Shown here: piece by piece, positions 7,161 through 13,655 of the stretch | Layout: each line of letters begins with the position of its first letter | How positions within the stretch are numbered: position 1 is the stretch's first letter | Assembly (NCBI GenBank): GCA_023434465.1 | Contig: JAEYSQ010000277.1 | Coordinates: forward strand, 1-15,146 | Origin: Actinomycetes bacterium | Lineage (GTDB): Bacteria > Actinomycetota > Thermoleophilia > Solirubrobacterales > 70-9 | Reading direction: 5' to 3' | Length of the DNA stretch: 15,146 nucleotides | Notes under the pieces: model-generated | Database searches by the model: none | What the model was told of the DNA's origin: nothing | Seen by the model: only the letters and a program-made list of their open reading frames with translations | Translations under genes and position numbers: made by a program

Positions 7161-10100
7161 TCAGTCGACCCGGGTGACCGAAATTGCCAGGGTCTTTCCG
7201 TCGATCGTGATTTCGGGGGTACCCGGGGCGGCGGCTTCGGCGGTCTCGCCGCCGAGTTCGATCGAGCGGGCGAGGACCTCGCCGGTCAGATAGCCCTCGT
7301 GGGCAGCGGCGGCGTCGAGCAGCTCCTGGTCGCCGGCCAGTGAGAGGCTGATCCGGTCGGTGATCTCGAGGCCGGCGTCCTTGCGGGCGTTCTGGACGGC
7401 GTGGACGATCTCGCGGGCGAGTCCCTCGCGGATCAGGTCCTCGTCGAGTTCGAGGGCGAGCGCCACGGCGTGGCCTGATTCGGCTTCAACCTGGTAGCCC
7501 TCGAGCGGCTCCATGTTAAGCAGAAGATCCTCCGGGGTCAGGGTGTGGTCCTTGCCTTCGATCGAGATGCCGATCTCGCCGCCGGCTTCCACGGTTTCGG
7601 CAACATGGGCCGGGTCGAGGCCGGCCACCGCGGCCGAGACCTGCGGCATCGACTTGCCGAAGCGCGGGCCGAGGGTGCGGAAGTTCGGCTTGACCAGGTA
7701 GCTGACCAGGTCCGACTGGTCGGTCACGAACTCGAGTTCCTTCACGTTCAGCTCGGACTTGATCAGCTCCGCCTGCGATGAGATCGCCTCGCGCTCGGCG
7801 TCGGTTGCGACCACCACCGCGCGGGCCAGCGGCTGGCGGACCTTGGCCTTCGCCTGGGCCCGGGAAGCCCGGCCCAGTTCCACGGTCTGGCGGGTCGCGG
7901 CCATCGCGGCCTCCAGCTGCTCGTCCCGGAGCGCACCGGCAGGGGCCGGGAAATCCCGCAGGTGGACCGAGTCCGGCAGCGACCCGAACTCGCCGTCGGC
8001 ACCGCCGGCCAGGTTGCGGTGGATCTCGTCGGCGATGAACGGAGTGAACGGCGCGAGCAGCGCGGCAACCTCGACCAGGCAGTGGCGGAGCGTCGCAAAA
8101 GCCGCGGCATCGCCCTCCCAGAAGCGGCGGCGGGAAAGCCGCACGTACCAGTTTGAAAGCTCTTCGACATAGGCCGCGATCGCCCGTCCGGCGGCGGTGC
8201 AGTCGAAGGCGTCCATCTTCTCTGCGACTTCTTCGGTCGTCGCCTGAAGGCGTGAGATCGCCCAGCGGTCGAGGTCGGTCGGCTCGGCCGGCGGGTCCGG
8301 GGCGGCGGAGGCGTCAATTCCTTCCGCGTTCGCGTAGAGCACCCAGAACGAGTAGGTGTTCCAGAGGGTCAGCAGGAAGGAGCGCAGCGCTTCGGAGATC
8401 GCATCCAGCGAGAAGCGGTAGCCGGCCCAGGGCTGCTGGGCGGTGAACAGATACCAGCGGAAAGCATCGGCGCCGAACTTGTCAAGGACTTCCCAGGGGG
8501 AAACGACGTTGCCCTTCGACTTCGACATCTTCTGGCCCTCGCCGTCAAGGATCAGCCCGAGACAGACCACGTTCTTGTAGCTCGGCTGGTCGAAGAGCAG
8601 GGTCGATTCTGCGAGCAGCGTGTAGAACCACCCGCGGGTCTGGTCGATCGCCTCGCAGATGAAATCGGCCGGGAAGCGCTGCTCGAACTGTTCCTTGCCC
8701 TCGAACGGGTAATGGAACTGGGCGAAGGGCATCGCGCCCGAGTCGTACCAGGTATCGATCACGCTGACCACCCGCTTCATCTCGCCCTTGCCGCAGTCGC
8801 AGGCCCAGGTGACCTCGTCGATGTAGGGCCGGTGGAGATCATCGGGCACCGCGCCGGCCTTCCCCTTCAGCTCCTCGACCGAACCGGCGCAGAAAGATTC
8901 GTCGCAGCCGGAATCGGTGCATTCCCAGATCGGCAGCGGAGTGCCCCAGTAGCGGTCGCGCGAAAGGGCCCAGTCGACGTTGTTCTCGAGCCAGCGGCCG
9001 AAACGGCCCTCCTTGATGTGCTCGGGATGCCAGCCGATCGTCTCGTTGCCGGCCAGCATCGCGTCCCGGGCCTCGGCGGTCTTGATGTACCAGCTGGCCT
9101 TGGCGTAGTAGAGCAGCGGCGTGCCACAGCGCCAGCAATGGGGGTAGGAGTGTTCGTAGTCGCTGGCCCGGAAGAGCCGGTCGTTCGAGCGCAGATGTTC
9201 GATCAGCCGCGCCGTGACCTCCGGGTCCTTGACGAAATCTCCGCCGAATCCGGTCACCCGTTCGTCGAAGCGGCCGTCGAGCCCGACCGGGTTGAAGAGG
9301 GTTCCCTCGGGACCGCGGCTCGAAGGGTCGTAGAGACCGTTCTGGGTTGCCGCGCGGTAGTCGTCCTCGCCGAAGGCCGGCGCGATGTGGACCAGTCCGG
9401 TCCCGTCGTCGGTGGTTACGAAGTCACCGCTGATGACCACGAAGTGACCCGAGTTCTCGGCCATCCCCGGGAACGGGGCCGAGTAGGAGCGGCCCAGAAG
9501 ATCGGCGGCCGGGATCTTCGCGGTGATCCCGGTGCCTTCTCCGAGCACCTTCTCGACCAGCGGCTCGGCGAGAATCAGGGACTCCGGTCCGTCGGGTCCG
9601 TCGACCTCGACCCGGGCGTAGGTCACATCCGGGTTGAGCGCGACCGCATAGTTGCCGGGCAGGGTCCAGGGGGTGGTGGTCCAGACCAGCATCGACTCAC
9701 CGGTCGGCTGACCGCCCTCGCCGAGCAACGGGAACCGCACGAAAACCGACGGGTCGGTTACGTCCTTGTAACCCTGCGCGACTTCATGCGACGAGAGTGC
9801 GGTGCCGCAACGCGGGCAGTAGGGCGATACCCGGTGTCCCTCGTAAAGCCGGTCCGATGCGTAAAGCTCCTTGAGCGACCACCAGACCGACTCGATGTAG
9901 TCGTTGTCCATGGTCACGTAGGGATCGTCGAGGTCGATCCAGAAGCCGATTCGCTCGGTCAGCCGGTTCCATTCCTCGACGTAGGTGAATACCGATTCGC
10001 GGCAGAGCCGGTTGAACTCCTCGATCCCGTGTTCTTCGATCTCCTTCTTGGATGAGATCCCGAGCTGCTTTTCCACTTCCAGCTCGACCGGCAGGCCGTG

Positions 10101-10367
10101 GCAGTCCCAGCCCGCCTTGCGCGGCACCCGGTAACCGCGCATCGCCCGGTACCGGGGGTAGATGTCCTTGAAGACGCGGCTCAGGACGTGATGGGAGCCG
10201 GGCCGGCCGTTGGCGGTCGGCGGCCCCTCATAAAAGCTCCACACTTCGGCCCCGTCACGCTGCTCGAGCGAACGCTCGAAGACCCGGCTTTCCTTCCACT
10301 CGGAGGCAATCCTCTCCTCCATTTCGGGGAAGGACTGCTTCGGGTCTACGGGACGAAAAGACGACAT
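7161..10367 (-). CDS. ileS: Isoleucyl-tRNA synthetase, GxHH-signature type
   Basis: Cytosolic class-I synthetase that charges tRNA-Ile; 1068 residues, typical of the long IleRS2 type. The class-I signature normally written HxGH reads GSHH at residues 57-60, in EGPPTANGRPGSHH. Other marks are KAGWDCHGLPVE (84-95), the Zn-type CPRCG (184-188), CP1 editing motifs WTTTPWTLP (229-237) and DDGTGLVHIAP (320-330) with GEDDY (333-337), CWRCG (411-415), DQTRGWFYT (575-583) and KMSKS (613-617). The C-terminal portion (about 930-1068) looks like the DUF5915 domain found in IleRS2. The editing site appears intact. The start ATG is 45 bp from the divergent SDR gene, with a TAAACT -10 candidate 9 nt upstream and no Shine-Dalgarno. 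A single well-conserved copy suggests the housekeeping enzyme. ValRS is excluded by overall motif context, with modest residual doubt. Confidence 0.95.
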   Translation of the reverse strand: MSSFRPVDPKQSFPEMEERIASEWKESRVFERSLEQRDGAEVWSFYEGPPTANGRPGSHHVLSRVFKDIYPRYRAMRGYRVPRKAGWDCHGLPVELEVEKQLGISSKKEIEEHGIEEFNRLCRESVFTYVEEWNRLTERIGFWIDLDDPYVTMDNDYIESVWWSLKELYASDRLYEGHRVSPYCPRCGTALSSHEVAQGYKDVTDPSVFVRFPLLGEGGQPTGESMLVWTTTPWTLPGNYAVALNPDVTYARVEVDGPDGPESLILAEPLVEKVLGEGTGITAKIPAADLLGRSYSAPFPGMAENSGHFVVISGDFVTTDDGTGLVHIAPAFGEDDYRAATQNGLYDPSSRGPEGTLFNPVGLDGRFDERVTGFGGDFVKDPEVTARLIEHLRSNDRLFRASDYEHSYPHCWRCGTPLLYYAKASWYIKTAEARDAMLAGNETIGWHPEHIKEGRFGRWLENNVDWALSRDRYWGTPLPIWECTDSGCDESFCAGSVEELKGKAGAVPDDLHRPYIDEVTWACDCGKGEMKRVVSVIDTWYDSGAMPFAQFHYPFEGKEQFEQRFPADFICEAIDQTRGWFYTLLAESTLLFDQPSYKNVVCLGLILDGEGQKMSKSKGNVVSPWEVLDKFGADAFRWYLFTAQQPWAGYRFSLDAISEALRSFLLTLWNTYSFWVLYANAEGIDASAAPDPPAEPTDLDRWAISRLQATTEEVAEKMDAFDCTAAGRAIAAYVEELSNWYVRLSRRRFWEGDAAAFATLRHCLVEVAALLAPFTPFIADEIHRNLAGGADGEFGSLPDSVHLRDFPAPAGALRDEQLEAAMAATRQTVELGRASRAQAKAKVRQPLARAVVVATDAEREAISSQAELIKSELNVKELEFVTDQSDLVSYLVKPNFRTLGPRFGKSMPQVSAAVAGLDPAHVAETVEAGGEIGISIEGKDHTLTPEDLLLNMEPLEGYQVEAESGHAVALALELDEDLIREGLAREIVHAVQNARKDAGLEITDRISLSLAGDQELLDAAAAHEGYLTGEVLARSIELGGETAEAAAPGTPEITIDGKTLAISVTRVD

Positions 10368-10376
10368 GAGCAGGGG

Positions 10377-10406
10377 AGTTTATGAACTGGCCGCATTAAC
10401 TAGAGT
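10377..10406. promoter_or_regulatory. Divergent promoter region between ileS and the didomain SDR
   Basis: The 45-bp spacer (10368-10412) holds two outward TAnnnT boxes. TAGAGT (10401-10406, + strand) ends 6 nt before the SDR ATG. TAAACT (complement of 10377-10382) ends 9 nt before the ileS ATG. At an 18-bp spacing each -10 occupies the -35 position of the other promoter, and neither -35 matches TTGACA well. Both transcripts would have nearly no 5' leader. Inference from sequence alone. Confidence 0.45.
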
Positions 10407-10412
10407 GGAGCG

Positions 10413-12137
10413 ATGAATTCGCTGGACTTGAGGGGCAAGGTTGTGCTGGTGACCGGCGGTGCGAGGGGGATCGGTTTCGAGACCGCCCGGTTGGCACGGG
10501 AGCGGGGTGCCTCGGTTGCCCTGGTCGATCTCGAACGGGAGGTGGTCGAGGAATCGGCGCTCGCGCTCGGTGGTGATTCGATCGGCATCCAGGCCGATGT
10601 CGCCGATCTCGGCGAAATGGAGGACGCCGTCGCGCGCATCGTCGAGCGGCTTGGTCGGGTCGACGTAGTGATTGCCAACGCCGGGATCACTCCCCCCAAG
10701 ACGACCAGCCGGGCGATTGACCCGGCGATCTGGGAAAAGGTGGTGGAGGTGAATGTGGTCGGCGTCTACAACACCGTCCGGGCGACGATCGAGCAGGTGA
10801 TCGCCAACCGCGGCCACATGGTCCTGATCGCCTCCGTTTACGCCCACATCAACAGTGTTCTCAACACCTCCTACGGGGTGTCGAAGGCGGGGGTCGAAGC
10901 GCTCGGCCGGGCTCTGCGCTCCGAACTGGAACCTCACGGCGCCAGCGCCGGCGTGGCCTATTTCGGCTATGTCGAGACTGATCTGATCGGCCAGGTGTTC
11001 GAGAACGAGCTGGCCGATGCGTTTCGCGAAGAGATCGCCCCCGCATTTCTCACCAAGAAGATGCAGGTGAACCAGGTGGCCGAGGCGCTGATCGACGGGA
11101 TCGGCCGCCGCGAGCCACGGATCATCGAACCGGCCGCCTGGCGCCCACCCCTCTATCTGCGCGGTCAGGTCGGTCCGGTCAACGACCGTCAACTTGAACG
11201 CAACCCGGTGGTCGGCGACTACATCCGCGAGTTCGAACGGCGAGACATCGGAGAGTCGGCAGCTCCGCTCTTCCCGCCGGTCCGCTCCGGCCAGCCCTAC
11301 AGCCTGGCCGGCAAGGTGGTGCTGGTTACCGGTGGTGCGAAAGGGATCGGCTTCGAGATCGCCCGTCAGGCTCACGGTCGGGGCGCCTCTGTTTCCCTGC
11401 TCGATCTCGATCCCGCCGAAGCCGAATCGGCGGCGGCCAGGATTGGCCCCCGGGCGAGCGGTTTCGGAGCCGACGCAACCAGCGTCGAGGATCTCGAAAG
11501 GGCGTTCGCCGCGACCCGGGAGCGTTTTGGCCGGGTCGATGTGGTGGGCGCCAACGCCGGCATCGGGCCGGAGCGAATTTCTCCGATCCGAACCCAGGAT
11601 CCGGAAGAGTGGCGGCGGGTGTTCGAGGTTGACCTGTTCGGCGTGTGGCGGACCGTGAGGGCCGGGATGGAAGACGTGGTCACGAACGGCGGTCAGTTCG
11701 TGCTCGTCTCGTCGTCCTACGCCTTCATGAACGGCCTGATGAACTCGGCTTACGCGACCGCGAAGGCCGGGGTCGAATCGCTCGGTCGCGGCCTCCGGGC
11801 CGAACTGACCCCGCTCGGCGCCAGCGCCACCGTCGCCTACTTCGGCTGGATCGACACCGATCTCGTCGCCGGGGCTTTCGATGACCCGCTGGTCCAGCGC
11901 ATTCGCGAAGACGTCACCCCCGCCTGGATGACGCGCAAGGTGCCGACCTCAAAGGCCGCGCGGGTCGTGATCAGGGCGCTGGAAAAGCGTGAGCCGAGGG
12001 CGATCGCTCCGGCCGAGTGGAAGGCCCTCTTCTACGGCCGCGGAGCCTTTTGCCCGATGTTCGACAAGCGAATCGACGAAGACCAGGCGATCGCCCAGAT
12101 CGTTCCCGAAGCCGAAGCCCGCCAGCGCCGGGGCTAG
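10413..12137 (+). CDS. Didomain short-chain dehydrogenase/reductase (SDR-SDR fusion)
   Basis: 574 residues holding two full classical SDR units in one frame. Unit 1 (about 5-250): TGGARGIG 14-21, Asp39 after beta-2, ANAG 88-91, Asn114, Ser141, Tyr154, Lys158. Unit 2 (about 297-542): TGGAKGIG 306-313, Asp331 after beta-2, ANAG 380-383, Ser434, Tyr447, Lys451, but Asp407 where Unit 1 has the tetrad Asn114. Asp after beta-2 predicts NAD(H) rather than NADP(H) in both. The units share long identical stretches (GKVVLVTGG; the FGRVDVV/LGRVDVV region; GASA with AYFG), so they arose by tandem duplication. No internal start precedes Unit 2. Soluble oxidoreductase of unknown alcohol/ketone substrate. 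The start has a TAGAGT box 6 nt upstream; GGAG at 10407-10410 is too close to serve as an ordinary RBS. Confidence 0.93.
   Translation: MNSLDLRGKVVLVTGGARGIGFETARLARERGASVALVDLEREVVEESALALGGDSIGIQADVADLGEMEDAVARIVERLGRVDVVIANAGITPPKTTSRAIDPAIWEKVVEVNVVGVYNTVRATIEQVIANRGHMVLIASVYAHINSVLNTSYGVSKAGVEALGRALRSELEPHGASAGVAYFGYVETDLIGQVFENELADAFREEIAPAFLTKKMQVNQVAEALIDGIGRREPRIIEPAAWRPPLYLRGQVGPVNDRQLERNPVVGDYIREFERRDIGESAAPLFPPVRSGQPYSLAGKVVLVTGGAKGIGFEIARQAHGRGASVSLLDLDPAEAESAAARIGPRASGFGADATSVEDLERAFAATRERFGRVDVVGANAGIGPERISPIRTQDPEEWRRVFEVDLFGVWRTVRAGMEDVVTNGGQFVLVSSSYAFMNGLMNSAYATAKAGVESLGRGLRAELTPLGASATVAYFGWIDTDLVAGAFDDPLVQRIREDVTPAWMTRKVPTSKAARVVIRALEKREPRAIAPAEWKALFYGRGAFCPMFDKRIDEDQAIAQIVPEAEARQRRG
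10425..12038 (+). repeat. Internal tandem duplication of an SDR unit
   Basis: Unit A is at about 10425-11162 and unit B at about 11301-12038, joined by a linker of about 46 residues (251-296, rich in Pro, Arg and Glu). Corresponding motifs are offset by a near constant 292-293 residues (TGG 14 to 306; Tyr154 to Tyr447), so the duplication is nearly free of indels. The nucleotide copies have diverged, which argues against recent slippage or an assembly artefact. Confidence 0.85.
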
Positions 12138-13582
12138 CGACGCACCTTAATCTTCTTCGGCTTCTTCTTCAGGGCTTTCACCTTGAAGACGCTCTTCCTT
12201 GCCTTGCCCGCGACCCGCACCGTTAGGGTCGCCCGGCCTTTCGCCTTGCGGGTGGTCTTGACAGGCACCGAACGGGTGAGGGTCGTGAGGCCCGGCACGC
12301 TGACGACCAGTGAACGCCGGACCCGGACCCGGCGGTTGCTTGACCGCAGAGTGACTTTCACCTTGAGCGGGGCACCGCCGGCGTTGGTGAGGGTGATCTT
12401 CAGTTTGCCCTTACGGCCCGCAACGATCTTCCGTACCTTCGGAGCGACCTTGAAACCGGCCAGGACGCCGGGTGTGAACTCGCAGTTGTCCGGCGCGAAC
12501 CCCGACTGTCCGACGGGACATTCCTGGGCCGGGCACCGGGGCGTTCCGTCGGGTCGCGGGATGCCCTGCTCGCAGAGGTACTCGTGGAGGGCTCCCGGCT
12601 TGTCGGTGAAGAAGCCGTCGGCTCCCTGGTCCATGACTTTCTGCCAGGTGACCGGTTCGTCGGGGGAGCCATTGGCGGGCCAGACGTGGATCGCGAAGCC
12701 GTCGTAATCGGTGTTTGGCTTCAGGATCGGCACCGTTTCGAGGAAGTTCTCACCAAACTTGTAGCGATCCGGCGGCTGGGCAGCGACCGGGGTCGGGACG
12801 ACCGGGTTCCCCTGGATGTAGGAGAGCAGGGCACTCTCCCCGGCACTCAGCGCCTTGTGTTCCTCGTTCTTGTCGTGGAAGGCCACGATTGCTTCCTGGC
12901 GGAAGGAGGCGACGATCACGTCCTCGCTTCGCTCCGGGTAGTCCTTCATGATCTCGGCCACCGCTTCGGCTGCGGCGTCAGCCATGGTGGGATCGCCCCC
13001 CGGAGCTTTCATGTCGACGTTCATCGGTGTGTGGGGGAGCGCATCGAGAACCTCGCGGAAGGTCGCGATCTTGAAGTCATTCGCGGTGTATCCCTCGGGC
13101 GGTGCCTTCTCGCCGGTGGCGATGCCGCGGTAGGGATAATCGTCGTCGCCGGTGTATCCGTAATGGCCCTTGCCCGGTGTGAACTTGTAAGCGAAGTCGA
13201 GCGCCTTGAGCTGCGCCAGGGTCCTGGTGTTGATCTGGGCACCGGGATCCACGTTCGCGGAGTTGGAGGTCGGGTTCGTGCTCAGGTCATGAGTGATCAC
13301 GAAATGGCCGTCCTGGGTCATGTAGCCGTCCATCTCGAGCGTGTCGGCGCCGCGGTCGCGAACCGCCGTCTTGAAGGCGAAGAGCGTGTTGCCCGGAGCT
13401 TCGGTCTCACCGCCCTGATGGGCCATGTTGAGGAAATACTTTTCACCAAGTTCGTGACGGTCCTGCCAGAAGTCGGTCGGGGGCGGCGTAGCCGGACGGT
13501 CGGGTGCGGCGGTGGCCGTGGCGGCTCCGGCCAGCAGCACGACGATCGACGCCAGAACGGTACGGATGATTCGATTAGGCAC
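12134..13582 (-). CDS. Exported glycerophosphodiester phosphodiesterase with cationic C-terminal domain
   Basis: Hydrolyses glycerophosphodiesters to glycerol-3-phosphate and an alcohol (family role). The GTG at 13582 gives 482 residues and an immediate signal peptide (PNRIIRTVLASIVVLLAG, cleavage near ATATA-APD). A longer frame to 13756 would overlap the upstream gene and bury the signal, so I reject it. GREGAG at 13585-13591 reads GGGAGAG and serves as RBS. Motifs: His55 in MAHQGG, LEMDG with metal ligands Glu83 and Asp85, catalytic His98 in VITHD, and Asp190 in NVDMK where Glu is usual. The normal HRG and PENT read HQG and PGNT. The fold ends with GADGFFTDKP near 320. A Cys-containing linker (Cys337, 350, 355, 367) and a Lys/Arg-rich beta domain ending KKIKVRR follow. 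Probably acts outside the cell on phospholipid or teichoic-acid-like diesters. The stop overlaps the SDR stop by 4 bp. Confidence 0.9.
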   Translation of the reverse strand: MPNRIIRTVLASIVVLLAGAATATAAPDRPATPPPTDFWQDRHELGEKYFLNMAHQGGETEAPGNTLFAFKTAVRDRGADTLEMDGYMTQDGHFVITHDLSTNPTSNSANVDPGAQINTRTLAQLKALDFAYKFTPGKGHYGYTGDDDYPYRGIATGEKAPPEGYTANDFKIATFREVLDALPHTPMNVDMKAPGGDPTMADAAAEAVAEIMKDYPERSEDVIVASFRQEAIVAFHDKNEEHKALSAGESALLSYIQGNPVVPTPVAAQPPDRYKFGENFLETVPILKPNTDYDGFAIHVWPANGSPDEPVTWQKVMDQGADGFFTDKPGALHEYLCEQGIPRPDGTPRCPAQECPVGQSGFAPDNCEFTPGVLAGFKVAPKVRKIVAGRKGKLKITLTNAGGAPLKVKVTLRSSNRRVRVRRSLVVSVPGLTTLTRSVPVKTTRKAKGRATLTVRVAGKARKSVFKVKALKKKPKKIKVRR

Positions 13583-13620
13583 GGCTCTCCCTGTCTTGGT
13601 TGCTCCCTGTATGAGCCAAC

Positions 13621-13626
13621 ATACTA
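13621..13626 (-). promoter_or_regulatory. Candidate -10 element of the phosphodiesterase gene
   Basis: Read on the minus strand this is TAGTAT, a good TAnnnT box, in the 73-bp gap after the Fe-S oxidoreductase stop. It would place the transcript start near 13614 and leave a leader of about 31 nt containing the GGGAGAG RBS at 13585-13591. No convincing -35 is seen. It suggests the gene can be transcribed separately from its upstream neighbour. Confidence 0.4.
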
Positions 13627-13655
13627 GGAGCGGGAACCTCCGTCCATTTGATGGT

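Noticed and set aside
8712..10055. 447-codon open frame on the plus strand opposite ileS
   Set aside because: Antisense shadow of the well-conserved ileS; the protein is low complexity in Gly, Val, Arg and Asp with no recognised motif.
10380..11375. 331-codon open frame on the minus strand opposite the first SDR unit
   Set aside because: Shadow frame; it also would span the divergent spacer and has no family resemblance.
12584..13627. 347-codon open frame on the plus strand opposite the phosphodiesterase
   Set aside because: Shadow frame covering the GDPD catalytic region and its signal peptide; no domain recognised.
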